64,000 nt of DNA from NCBI GenBank assembly GCA_038107835.1, contig JAYNHH010000010.1, positions 6,628-70,627 on the forward strand, written 5' to 3'. This DNA comes from MED-G116 sp038107835 (GTDB lineage: Bacteria; Pseudomonadota; Alphaproteobacteria; Puniceispirillales; Puniceispirillaceae). Made by a program: the position numbers and the translations under genes. The notes under the pieces were generated by a model. It did not search any database, was not told where the DNA came from, and saw only the letters and a list, made by a program, of their open reading frames with translations. Positions 36,428 through 45,267 of the stretch are shown piece after piece (the first letter of the stretch is position 1; every line of letters starts with the position of its first letter).

Positions 36428-37132
36428 ATGAGCGAAACCAATCAAAACATCATGGAAACGCAGCGCAAGGGCCAGTTTGAAGTCGCCTCCATGCTGCGCA
36501 ATGAAATCCATGAATATCGTTTGAAGCATTTGGACCGATTGCCGTCGGAACGCGAGCTTGCCATCCAGCACAATGTGGCCCGCGGCACGATTCGCGGCGC
36601 GCTGCGGACGCTGGCCCGTGAAGGGCTGGTAGAAAAACGGCGTGGCAGCGGAACCTATATAACCTATCAGCCCGAAATGACCGGCTCTGACCCGATTCGC
36701 GATGCCCGCCCGCTGGAATTGATTGATGTCAGATTCGCCATCGAGCCGCATATCTGTCGGCTCTGCGTTCTCAATGCCGGGACCGATGATTTTGAACAGA
36801 TGGAGGCTCTTCTTGCGGAGATGGAGGCCAGCCTTGATGATCCCAAACGGTTCAGCGAGTTTGACACGCAGTTTCATGCCCGGCTTGCTGAGACCACACG
36901 CAACCAGCTGTTGGTATGGATCATCCAACAGATCAATGCTGTGCGGAACAACAGTGAATGGCTGAGCATGTTAAGTCTGACACTGGATCAGGACATGATC
37001 CGGGACTATAATATCGCGCACCGGGCGCTGGTTGACGCGATCAGGGCGCGGGACGCTGATCTGGCGGCACGGCTGATGCGCGATCATCTGCAGAGCGCCA
37101 GATTGTCGATCACCACGGCAATGGACACCTGA
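36428..37132 (+). CDS. GntR-family (FadR/FCD subfamily) regulator of the amine island
   Basis: 234 residues. The N-terminal winged helix (LPSERELAIQHNVARGTIRGALRTL, then KRRGSGTYIT for the wing) is followed by an all-helical FCD ligand domain (DVRFAIEPHICRLCVLNAG, FDTQFHARLAETTRNQLLVW, HRALVDAIRARDADLAARLMRDHL) with the His residues that normally bind a metal. FCD regulators sense small carboxylates. Here the effector might be glutamate-like, such as N-methylglutamate or gamma-glutamylmethylamide, but this is inference. It is divergent from gmaS and central to the island; repeated ATTGGTA sites nearby are candidate operators. Confidence 0.88.
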   Translation: MSETNQNIMETQRKGQFEVASMLRNEIHEYRLKHLDRLPSERELAIQHNVARGTIRGALRTLAREGLVEKRRGSGTYITYQPEMTGSDPIRDARPLELIDVRFAIEPHICRLCVLNAGTDDFEQMEALLAEMEASLDDPKRFSEFDTQFHARLAETTRNQLLVWIIQQINAVRNNSEWLSMLSLTLDQDMIRDYNIAHRALVDAIRARDADLAARLMRDHLQSARLSITTAMDT

Positions 37133-37171
37133 CGTCCAAAACCGCGGGGGCAGTCAAAGCCAAAAGGCGGA

Positions 37172-37894
37172 TCAGGCCTGAGCGCAGCACTGCATCCAAT
37201 TGATGTAGAAACGCTCAGCGGTACTGGCGAATTTGTCGCTATTGTCAGCGCAGGCATCGCGCATTATCGAAGCGCCATTGTTCCCCAGCGCCAGATCGAG
37301 CGCCGCCGCATATTCCGGGATGGCTGCCCAGCTATCAACCGTGTCATTCTCGACCTCTAGATGGAACTGCACGCCATGCGCGCGCGTCTGCCAGCTGAAC
37401 GCCTGGACCGGACATGCGTCCGTCGTTGCCAGAACCTTGCAGTCCGAGGGCAGCGCCGTCACCATTGCGCTGTGCCATTGAAGCGCCGGAAACACCGGGT
37501 CAATGCCGTCAAACAGGATGCCCGACGCACCCTCCTCCGTCAGATTGACCGGCAGGACACCGATCTCCGGCTCGGCCGCAGGCCCGACCGTGCCGCCGAC
37601 GACCTCGGCCAGCAGCTGATGGCCAAGGCACAGGCCTAAAAACGGGAAGCCCTCATCCATCACCGCCCGCCGGATAAAGGCCTTTTCAGCAACCAGCCAG
37701 GGATTCTCGTCTTCCTGCCAGACATCCATCGGCCCGCCAAGCACCCAGAGCGCATCATACCCCGCCATTGATTCGGGCAGCGGGTCGCCGCGATACAGGT
37801 GAATCGTCGTCCAGCTGTGCCCATCCTCATCAAGAAATGAGCGGAAAATGCCGGGGTGTTCTGCCTCGGCATGCTGCAGGACCAGAATATTCAT
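37172..37894 (-). CDS. Class I glutamine amidotransferase-like hydrolase
   Basis: 240 residues of the GMP-synthase-type GATase 1 fold. The nucleophile elbow is FLGLCLGHQLLAE (Cys), and the His-Glu part of the triad is in HGVQFHLEVEN; DALWVLGGPMDVW is the oxyanion-side strand. All triad residues are present, so it should hydrolyse a gamma-glutamyl amide. Substrates in this setting could be glutamine or gamma-glutamylmethylamide. A similar amidotransferase (DmmD) accompanies dimethylamine monooxygenase genes in other bacteria, as I recall, but no dmmABC is here. It follows the DMGDH-like gene by 47 bases in the same direction. Confidence 0.8.
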   Translation of the reverse strand: MNILVLQHAEAEHPGIFRSFLDEDGHSWTTIHLYRGDPLPESMAGYDALWVLGGPMDVWQEDENPWLVAEKAFIRRAVMDEGFPFLGLCLGHQLLAEVVGGTVGPAAEPEIGVLPVNLTEEGASGILFDGIDPVFPALQWHSAMVTALPSDCKVLATTDACPVQAFSWQTRAHGVQFHLEVENDTVDSWAAIPEYAAALDLALGNNGASIMRDACADNSDKFASTAERFYINWMQCCAQA

Positions 37895-37941
37895 GGTGAT
37901 GGCTTCCTCAGATTGATGGTCGACCTCCCGATAAGCCGGGC

Positions 37942-40383
37942 CTAGCTGCGCATGCGCCCGGAATTGGCGTCAAAGAGCGGCTGCGCCTGCAAGGTGGCCA
38001 CGAGCTGTTCATCGAGCAGCTCAATCTCCCACCCCTCAACCTCGTCTGCAAGCTCTTTTGGCACATAACCCTGAGCCACAGAGACACCCGAAGCATGGGC
38101 GTAGCCGCCTGACGTCACCCAGCCGACGACCTTGCCATCATGCGAAATCGGCTCATCACCGATGACATCGGCATCCTTTGCCGCGACAACGAAGCTGCGC
38201 AGCCGCAGGGTGCCGCCCGAGTCGCGCTCGGCAAGGGCGCCTGCCCGGCCAATGAAATCGGTGTCCTTCCCGTAGGCAACAAAGCGGTCAAGACCAGTTT
38301 CAATCGGGCCATAGATCGGCCGGTATTCGCGTGCCCAGGTGCCAAAGTTCTTTTCCAGACGCAACGCATTCAGGGCACGTGAGCCAAACAGGCCTATATT
38401 ATGCTCAGCGCCAGCCAGCATCAGCTGGTCGAACAGATTGATCTGATATTCCGGCTTTACCCAGATTTCATAGCCAAGATCACCGGTAAAGCTGACACGC
38501 CCTACGATTGCCGGCACCATGCCTATATCCATTTCGCGCACGGCCATGAATTTCATCGCCTCATGCGAGACATCCTCATCCGTGCAGGCCTGCAACACGG
38601 CGCGCGCATTCGGGCCGGCAAGAGTCAGGCCAACAAGACCGAGATTGTGCGAGACCAGATCCACCGAACCATCATCTGGCAGATGCGCGAGGAACCACCG
38701 CATGTGATAGCTCTCAGCAGCACCAGAGCCAATGATCAGGAAGCGGTCATCATCAAGCGTGGCAAGCGAGAAATCGCCAATGACCTTGCCATCCTCCTTC
38801 AGCATTGGTGCCAGGGTCATCCGGCCCCGTGCCGGAATCCTGGCTGCCAGCATCCGATCAAGCCAGGCACGGGCTCCCGGCCCGGAAATGCTGTATTTGG
38901 CGAAGCCGGAGGTATCACCAAGACCGACAGAGGCACGGACAGCATTGCATTCTGCGGCAACATGATCGAAATCCGTTGACCGCCGCCACGAGAATTCATC
39001 AACAACCCCCGCGGGCGCGTACCAGAGTGGAATTTCCAGCCCATAGGCCGCACCAAACTGGGCGCCTGCTGCCTTTTGCCGGTCATAGACAGGTGTCGTC
39101 AGGAATGGGCGCGCTGCCGTCAGCTCCTCGTTCGGATACCGAATCGAGAAACGGCGCGAATAATTCTCGCGCACCCGCGCATTGGTAAAGGCCATGCTGG
39201 TGTAATCGCCAAATCGGCTGACATCCATCGCCCAGACATCAAAGCCCGGATCGCCATTGACCATCCAATTCGCAAGCGACAGGCCGACACCACCACCCTG
39301 GCTGAAACCAGCCATGACAGCGCAGGCCGACCAGAAATTGGTCATGCCCTTCACCGGACCGACAAGCGGGTTGCCATCAGGCGAGAAGGTGAAGGGACCA
39401 TTGATGATCTGCTTGATTCCGGCGCGCTCGAATGCCGGAAAATGCTGGAATCCAACCTCAAGCGATGGCGCGATCCTGTCGATATCAGGCTCAAGCAGCT
39501 GATGACCAAACTCCCAGGAGGTGGTTTTTTCCGCCCATGGCTTGCCCGCGCGTTCATAGGTACCCATCAACATGCCGCCACGTTCCTGGCGAACATAGAT
39601 CTCACCATCGAAATCAACCGCGTGAATGACCTCGGCCCCGGTGGCGGCATTCACTTCTGCCACTTCCGGCATGTCCTCGGTAAGAAGATACATATGCTCC
39701 ATCGCCAGCACTGGTAACTCAAGGCCGACCATGCGCCCGACCTCGCGCGCCCACAGCCCGGCCGCATTGACCACATGTTCAGCGGCGATCGTCCCCTTGT
39801 TGGTCACCACCTGCCAGGTGCCATCTGGATCCTGCGACAGATTTTCAACCTTTGTGTGGGTATGAAACTGGGCGCCATTCCTGCGCGCCGCCTTGGCATA
39901 GGCATGGGTGACGCCATAAGGGTCAACATGGCCCTCGATCGGGTCATACATGGCCCCGACAAACTGGGACGGGTCGATCAGCGGCAGCAATTCATGCGCC
40001 CGCTCCGGTGTAATGATCTCCAGATCATCCATGCCAAGATATTTGCCCTTGGCATAGACGCCCTTGAGCCAGTCAAACCGTTCCTCGGTTGCGGCCAGCA
40101 TGACACCACCTGTCATATGGAGCGTGATGTCCTGCCCGGACAGCTCTTCAATTTCCTTGTACAGGTTGATCGTATATTGCTGCAGCTTGGCGACATTCGG
40201 GTCGCCATTGATGGTGTGCATGCCACCGGCGGCGTGCCAGGTGGACCCGGATGTGAGTTCCGAGCGCTCGAGCATGACAACATCCGTCCAGCCGAGCTTC
40301 GTGAGATGATACAGCACTGAAGCGCCGACAACACCGCCGCCAATCACAACGACACGGGCAGTGGTTTGCATTTCTTCACTCAT
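37942..40383 (-). CDS. Dimethylglycine/sarcosine dehydrogenase-like flavoprotein with GcvT domain
   Basis: 813 residues. An N-terminal FAD-dependent oxidoreductase domain (VVVIGGGVVGASVLYHL, covalent-FAD His in SGSTWHAAGG, His50) is followed by the FAO central region and a C-terminal GcvT-type folate domain (about residues 430-800, with GLVGLTLAGPNARAVL, YEIWVKP, LRLEKNFGTW). The architecture is that of dimethylglycine and sarcosine dehydrogenases, which oxidise an N-methyl group and hand it to tetrahydrofolate. The substrate may be dimethylglycine, sarcosine or, given the missing dimethylamine step, another N-methyl amine. It is divergent from mgdA and carries an ATTGGTATATT site just upstream. 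Confidence 0.85.
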   Translation of the reverse strand: MSEEMQTTARVVVIGGGVVGASVLYHLTKLGWTDVVMLERSELTSGSTWHAAGGMHTINGDPNVAKLQQYTINLYKEIEELSGQDITLHMTGGVMLAATEERFDWLKGVYAKGKYLGMDDLEIITPERAHELLPLIDPSQFVGAMYDPIEGHVDPYGVTHAYAKAARRNGAQFHTHTKVENLSQDPDGTWQVVTNKGTIAAEHVVNAAGLWAREVGRMVGLELPVLAMEHMYLLTEDMPEVAEVNAATGAEVIHAVDFDGEIYVRQERGGMLMGTYERAGKPWAEKTTSWEFGHQLLEPDIDRIAPSLEVGFQHFPAFERAGIKQIINGPFTFSPDGNPLVGPVKGMTNFWSACAVMAGFSQGGGVGLSLANWMVNGDPGFDVWAMDVSRFGDYTSMAFTNARVRENYSRRFSIRYPNEELTAARPFLTTPVYDRQKAAGAQFGAAYGLEIPLWYAPAGVVDEFSWRRSTDFDHVAAECNAVRASVGLGDTSGFAKYSISGPGARAWLDRMLAARIPARGRMTLAPMLKEDGKVIGDFSLATLDDDRFLIIGSGAAESYHMRWFLAHLPDDGSVDLVSHNLGLVGLTLAGPNARAVLQACTDEDVSHEAMKFMAVREMDIGMVPAIVGRVSFTGDLGYEIWVKPEYQINLFDQLMLAGAEHNIGLFGSRALNALRLEKNFGTWAREYRPIYGPIETGLDRFVAYGKDTDFIGRAGALAERDSGGTLRLRSFVVAAKDADVIGDEPISHDGKVVGWVTSGGYAHASGVSVAQGYVPKELADEVEGWEIELLDEQLVATLQAQPLFDANSGRMRS

Positions 40384-40721
40384 GTGATTGATCCCCCAAT
40401 TGGTCAGGAATTGGTATATTCCATCTACATAATCTGATGGGGCGATATGCTGTTCAATTTTTTGGCCTATTGCAATAGAATAATGCTCAGAACACGTATT
40501 TCAGGCGCAAATCACAAAAAACGGCTCTTGACGGACGACGCAAATCTGTCCAGTTTCGGTATAGCTATGGTTCATAGTTCAGCGGAATGGTGAACCCAGC
40601 GAAAATGAGGATTTACCGCATTAATCTGCCAACGGTGTCGTCTTTTGTCATGACATCGTCCGATTTCAGACGTAACGGCCCGACGGCCACCGCCATCATC
40701 AAAATGGTGAGAGGACAAGCG
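40384..40721. other. Divergent intergenic region, DMGDH-like gene / mgdA
   Basis: 338 bases without a gene. It contains site C of the ATTGGTA motif (40410-40420), a perfect 12-base palindrome CTATTGCAATAG at 40467-40478, and an AT-rich stretch around 40450-40490 that probably carries promoters in one or both directions. An open frame from 40587 runs into mgdA but its N-terminal 45 codons do not look like the family, so I treat them as leader. Confidence 0.6.
40410..40420 (+). promoter_or_regulatory. ATTGGTA-type motif upstream of the DMGDH-like gene (site C)
   Basis: ATTGGTATATT, 26 bases upstream of the start of the minus-strand flavoprotein gene, embedded in GGAAT-TGGTAT-ATTCC, which has 5-base complementary ends. 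It matches site E (upstream of fhs/argG) in 10 of 11 positions. Confidence 0.5.
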
Positions 40722-41996
40722 ATGCGAGTGACAGGAAAAAATTCCGGACGGTATTCAGGTCTGCGGGTGATCAAGGAGGCGCTGACTGGCCATCGCGGCT
40801 GGAAACCAGCCTGGCGCGACCCGCAGCCGAAAAAAGAGTATGACATCATCATTGTCGGCGGCGGCGGCCATGGTCTGGCAACGGCGCATTATCTGGCAAG
40901 CAAATTCAACATCACATCGGTCGCAGTCATTGAAAAGGGCTGGATTGGTGGTGGCAATGTCGGCCGCAATACGACAATCATCCGCTCAAACTATCTGCTT
41001 GACGGCAACGAGCCATTCTATGAATTTTCGCTGAAGCTGTGGGAAGGGTTGGAACAGGACGTCAATTACAACGCGATGGTCAGCCAGCGCGGCATTTTGA
41101 ATTTGATCCACACCGACGCCCAGCGCGATGCCTATCGCCGCAGGGGCAATGCCATGATGCTGAACGGTGCGGATGCGGAGTTGCTGAATGCCGAGCAGGT
41201 GCGCGCCGAATGCCCCTTCCTGAATTTTGACAATAACCGGTTTCCGATCAAGGGTGGCCTGGCCCAGCGGCGCGGCGGCACCGTCCGGCACGATGCCGTG
41301 GCCTGGGGCTATGCGCGCTCTGCCGACAGCCGTGGCGTCGATATCATCCAGAATTGCGAAGTCACAGGCTTTCGCATCAGGAACGGCAAATGCAGCGGTG
41401 TCGAGACCTCGAAAGGCTTCATCGGCGCAAAAAAGATCGGCGTTGCAGTTGCCGGCAATTCCGGCAAGGTGATGGGTATGGCGGGCATGCGGCTACCGAT
41501 CGAGAGCCATGTATTGCAGGCCTTTGTCTCGGAAGGCCTGAAACCGATCATCCCGGGTGTGATTACGTTCGGCGCCGGCCATTTCTATGTCAGCCAGTCG
41601 GACAAGGGGGGTCTTGTCTTTGGTGGCGACATTGACGGCTACAATTCCTACGCACAGCGTGGCAACCTGCCGGTCGTTGAGGATGTCTGCGAGGGGGGCA
41701 TGGCCCTGATGCCGATGATCGGCCGGGCCCGGCTTTTGCGGATGTGGGGCGGCATCATGGATATGAGCATGGATGGTTCACCCATCATCGACAGGACTGG
41801 CATCGAGGGACTCTATTTCAATGGTGGCTGGTGCTATGGCGGGTTCAAGGCGACACCAGGGTCAGGCTGGGTATTCGCCCATCTGCTGGCAACCGACGAG
41901 CCGCACAGGACCGCAACCGAGCTGCGCTTTGATCGATTCCAGCGCGGCTACATGATCGACGAAAAAGGGTCCGGCGCACAGCCGAACCTTCACTAG
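40722..41996 (+). CDS. mgdA: N-methylglutamate dehydrogenase, SoxB-like subunit
   Basis: About 424 residues from ATG 40722 (GAGAGGACAAGC upstream). Homologous to the beta subunit of heterotetrameric sarcosine oxidase: FAD motif YDIIIVGGGGHGLATAHYLA, EKGWIGGGNVGRNTTIIRSN, and RRGGTVRHDAVAWGYAR with the His that carries covalent FMN in SoxB. With MgdB, C and D it oxidises N-methylglutamate to glutamate, moving the methyl group to tetrahydrofolate. It is distinguished from true sarcosine oxidase by its position with gmaS and mgsABC. First gene of a four-gene operon. Confidence 0.9.
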   Translation: MRVTGKNSGRYSGLRVIKEALTGHRGWKPAWRDPQPKKEYDIIIVGGGGHGLATAHYLASKFNITSVAVIEKGWIGGGNVGRNTTIIRSNYLLDGNEPFYEFSLKLWEGLEQDVNYNAMVSQRGILNLIHTDAQRDAYRRRGNAMMLNGADAELLNAEQVRAECPFLNFDNNRFPIKGGLAQRRGGTVRHDAVAWGYARSADSRGVDIIQNCEVTGFRIRNGKCSGVETSKGFIGAKKIGVAVAGNSGKVMGMAGMRLPIESHVLQAFVSEGLKPIIPGVITFGAGHFYVSQSDKGGLVFGGDIDGYNSYAQRGNLPVVEDVCEGGMALMPMIGRARLLRMWGGIMDMSMDGSPIIDRTGIEGLYFNGGWCYGGFKATPGSGWVFAHLLATDEPHRTATELRFDRFQRGYMIDEKGSGAQPNLH

Positions 41997-42016
41997 GCCG
42001 GACAGGAGGCGCAGCA

Positions 42017-42304
42017 ATGATTATTGATCATCCCCTTCTCGGCCCGCGTGACAGCGCGGAATTCACCTATCTTGGCGACGCCAGTCTGATTGACCGTCCT
42101 GATTGGCAGGACAAAAGGGCTGCCGGCAAATTCTATGAATATCAGTATCTGCGGGACAATCCGGCAGGTGAACATCAGGAACTCTGGTACCACGAGGCTG
42201 GTGACCGTAGCTGGCTTGTTGTTACCCGCAACACGGTGACGCATGAGATCACCAAGGTCGAACTCGCCCGTGATGTGGCAAAAGCCCGGGGGCGCAGCAA
42301 ATGA
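42017..42304 (+). CDS. mgdB: N-methylglutamate dehydrogenase, SoxD-like subunit
   Basis: 95 residues, equivalent to the delta subunit of sarcosine oxidase (LGPRDSAEFTYLGD at the start, ELWYHEAGDRSWLVVTRNTVTHEI near the end). In SoxD a zinc ion is held by CPxCG near the N-terminus plus His and Cys further on. Here the N-terminal motif reads HPLLG and the later H-x3-C reads H-x3-D, so the usual zinc cysteines are gone. GGAGGCGCAGCA precedes the ATG; the stop overlaps mgdC by 4 bases. Confidence 0.88.
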   Translation: MIIDHPLLGPRDSAEFTYLGDASLIDRPDWQDKRAAGKFYEYQYLRDNPAGEHQELWYHEAGDRSWLVVTRNTVTHEITKVELARDVAKARGRSK

Positions 42305-45267
42305 GTGATGCAATGACCAGCGAACATCGCCTTGATGGCGGCCTGATCGACAGATCAACCGAGTTGAGCTTCCGCTTTGATGGCAAATCTCTCGAGGGTC
42401 ATGGTGGCGATACGCTGGCCTCGGCGCTGTTGGCGAATGGTGTGCGGCTCATGGGCCGGTCTTTCAAATATCACCGTCCGCGCGGCGTGCTGAGTGCCGG
42501 TGCCGAGGAGCCAAATGCGATTGTCGCGCTTCGCGAAGGCGCATTCACCGAGCCGAACACGCGGGCAACGACAGCCGAGCTGTTTGACGGACTTGTCGCC
42601 AGAAGCCAGAACCGGTGGCCATCTCTCGGTTTTGATGTGATGGCGGTGAATGACGTGATGTCGGATTTTCTGACAGCAGGCTTCTATTACAAGACATTCA
42701 TGTGGCCAGCGAAATTCTGGGAAAAGATCTATGAGCCGATCATTCGCCATGCAGCCGGCCTTGGCGCGCTGTCCGGGATGTCCGACCCCGACTGTTATGA
42801 CAAGGGCTTCCTGCATTGTGACCTGCTGATCATCGGTGCCGGGCCCGCAGGGCTTGCCGCGGCGATGACCGCCGGCAGATCAGGTGCACGGGTGATCATT
42901 GCCGATGAGGATTTTCTGCCAGGCGGGCGACTGAACGCCGAGACCATCACGGTTGGTGATGCCGCTGGCGCCACATGGGCCGCGCAGATGGCTGGTGAGC
43001 TGGCGAGCATGCCCAACGTCCGGCTGATGACCCGCACCACCGTCATTGGTGCGTTCGACCATGGCATCTATGGTGCCGTTGAACGGGTGACCGATCATCT
43101 GGCGGCAGCGCCCGAAGGCAAGGCGCGGCAGGTGCTGTGGCGGATTTACTCGAAGCGGGCCATTCTTGCCGCCGGATCAATCGAACGACCTATCGCCTTT
43201 GCGAATAATGACCGGCCGGGAATTATGCAGGCCGGTGCCGTTCGCGCCTACGCGAACAGATGGGCGGTTGCCGCCGCATCGGACGTGGCAGTCTTTACCA
43301 ACAATGATGACGGCCATCGGACAGCGAGCGACCTTGCCGCCAAGGGTGTGAAAGTCGCCGCCATCATCGACACCCGTGCCGACGCGCCCGACCATGCCGA
43401 TGCCGAGGTCTTTGCCGGTGCCTGTGTCACTGACAGCCGCGGACGGCTCGGCCTGTCAAAGGTCAGGGTCAGGTTCGCAGATGGCAGCCAGCGCTGGATC
43501 AAATGCGGGGCGCTTGGCGTTTCGGGTGGCTGGAACCCGAATGTGCATCTCACCTGTCACCAACGCGGCCGCCCTGTCTGGGATGAAACCATTGCCGCCT
43601 TCGTTCCAGGTGCAGTCGGGCCAGCTGGATTGAGCAGCGCCGGCGCAGCGTCAGGCATGTTCAGCACGGCAGCGGCGCTGACCGGTGGCGCGGCAGCGGC
43701 TGTTAGCGCCCTTGGCGAAATCGGAATCAAGGCCAAAGCCATGGCCCTGCCGACGGCCGAGGACGCGCCAGTCAACATCAGCGCATTCTGGCATGTCAAC
43801 GGCAAGGGCCGCGCCTGGCTTGACCAGCAGAATGACGTCACCGTGAAGGATGTGAAACTGGCGCATCAGGAGAATTTCCAGTCTGTCGAGCATCTGAAAC
43901 GATACACCACGCTTGGCATGGCGACCGATCAGGGCAAGACCTCAAACATTGCCGGCCTTGCGGTGATGGCAGAGATCGCCGGCAAGTCGATTCCCGAGGT
44001 TGGCACCACCATCTATCGCCCACCCTACACACCAACAGCAATTGGCGCGTTTGGCGGCCGTTCGCGTGACGAGACCTTCCGGCCTGTGCGTCTGACCCCA
44101 TCGCATAAATGGGCCAGTGAACGGGGGGCCGTCTTTGTTGAGGTTGGCATGTGGATGCGCGCCCAGTGGTTTGCGCAGGCGGGCGAGACCGAGTGGCGTC
44201 AATCCGTTGACCGGGAAGTGCTGGCAACACGCCGGTCAGTCGGCGTGTGTGACGTGACGACACTTGGCAAGATTGATGTACAGGGCGCTGATGCGGCAAT
44301 GTTTCTGAACCGCATCTATTGCAATGGCTTTGCCAAACTGCCTGTTGGCAGGACACGGTACGGCCTGATGCTGCGTGAGGATGGCATCGTGATGGATGAC
44401 GGCACCACGGCGCGCCTTGGTGAAACGCATTTCGTCATGACTACAACAACGGCAAATGCCGTTGGCGTTTTCCGCCACATGGAATTTGCCCGCCAATGTC
44501 TGTGGCCCGATCTTGATGTCCAGATCATCTCGACAACCGAAGCCTGGGCGCAGTTTGCCGTCGCCGGACCAAATTCACGCAGAGTGCTGGAAAAGATCGT
44601 CGATCCGGAATTCGACATTTCCAATGATGGTTTTCCGTTCATGGCCTGTGGTGAAATCACGGTATGTGGCGGTTTGCGGGCGCGGTTGTTCCGCATTTCC
44701 TTCTCTGGTGAGCTTGCCTATGAGATCGCCGTGCCAACCCGATATGGCGACGCGCTGATACGACGTCTGATGGAAGCCGGCGACGAATTTGACATTACCC
44801 CTTACGGCACAGAAGCGCTTGGGGTGATGCGAATCGAGAAAGGCCATGCCGCCGGTAATGAGTTGAACGGAACAACAACGGCGTTGAATCTGGGACTTGG
44901 CCGGATGGTGTCCAAAACCAAAGACAGCATTGGCTCCATCCTGTCGGAGCGTGAGGGGCTGACCCGCGATGATGCGCTGATGCAGGTGGGTTTCAAACCT
45001 GTTGATTCCAGTGACCCAGTTGTTGCCGGGTCCCATCTGATGGCCGTTGGCGACCCAGCCAATGCCGCGCATGATCAGGGCTACATAACCTCAGCCGCCT
45101 ATTCACCGATTCTGGGCTCATCCATCGGTATCGGCTTTTTGAAGAATGGGGCGACACGCAAGGGCGAAATCATTCGCGCCATGAACCCGGTCGAGGGTTC
45201 AGAAGTCCTGGTCGAGGTGGTAAGCGCCCATTTTGTTGATCCAGAGGGGGAACGTCTTCGTGCATGA
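42301..45267 (+). CDS. mgdC: N-methylglutamate dehydrogenase, SoxA-like subunit
   Basis: 988 residues, the largest subunit. In order: a ferredoxin-like N-terminal domain without obvious cluster cysteines (RFDGKSLEGHGGDTLASALL, GRSFKYHRPRG), an NAD-binding domain (LLIIGAGPAGLAAAMTAGRS around residue 180; ILAAGSIERPIAFANNDRPG), a central region with FWHVNGKGRAWLDQQNDVT, and a C-terminal GcvT-type folate domain (DVTTLGKIDVQGADAAMFLN, FRISFSGELAYEIAVP, LGVMRIEKGH). Electrons pass to NAD and the methyl carbon to tetrahydrofolate. It starts inside the mgdB stop. Confidence 0.92.
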   Translation: MSDAMTSEHRLDGGLIDRSTELSFRFDGKSLEGHGGDTLASALLANGVRLMGRSFKYHRPRGVLSAGAEEPNAIVALREGAFTEPNTRATTAELFDGLVARSQNRWPSLGFDVMAVNDVMSDFLTAGFYYKTFMWPAKFWEKIYEPIIRHAAGLGALSGMSDPDCYDKGFLHCDLLIIGAGPAGLAAAMTAGRSGARVIIADEDFLPGGRLNAETITVGDAAGATWAAQMAGELASMPNVRLMTRTTVIGAFDHGIYGAVERVTDHLAAAPEGKARQVLWRIYSKRAILAAGSIERPIAFANNDRPGIMQAGAVRAYANRWAVAAASDVAVFTNNDDGHRTASDLAAKGVKVAAIIDTRADAPDHADAEVFAGACVTDSRGRLGLSKVRVRFADGSQRWIKCGALGVSGGWNPNVHLTCHQRGRPVWDETIAAFVPGAVGPAGLSSAGAASGMFSTAAALTGGAAAAVSALGEIGIKAKAMALPTAEDAPVNISAFWHVNGKGRAWLDQQNDVTVKDVKLAHQENFQSVEHLKRYTTLGMATDQGKTSNIAGLAVMAEIAGKSIPEVGTTIYRPPYTPTAIGAFGGRSRDETFRPVRLTPSHKWASERGAVFVEVGMWMRAQWFAQAGETEWRQSVDREVLATRRSVGVCDVTTLGKIDVQGADAAMFLNRIYCNGFAKLPVGRTRYGLMLREDGIVMDDGTTARLGETHFVMTTTTANAVGVFRHMEFARQCLWPDLDVQIISTTEAWAQFAVAGPNSRRVLEKIVDPEFDISNDGFPFMACGEITVCGGLRARLFRISFSGELAYEIAVPTRYGDALIRRLMEAGDEFDITPYGTEALGVMRIEKGHAAGNELNGTTTALNLGLGRMVSKTKDSIGSILSEREGLTRDDALMQVGFKPVDSSDPVVAGSHLMAVGDPANAAHDQGYITSAAYSPILGSSIGIGFLKNGATRKGEIIRAMNPVEGSEVLVEVVSAHFVDPEGERLRA

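Noticed and set aside
40587..40721. Upstream extension of the mgdA frame
   Set aside because: These 45 codons show no family similarity; a good ribosome site precedes the ATG at 40722.
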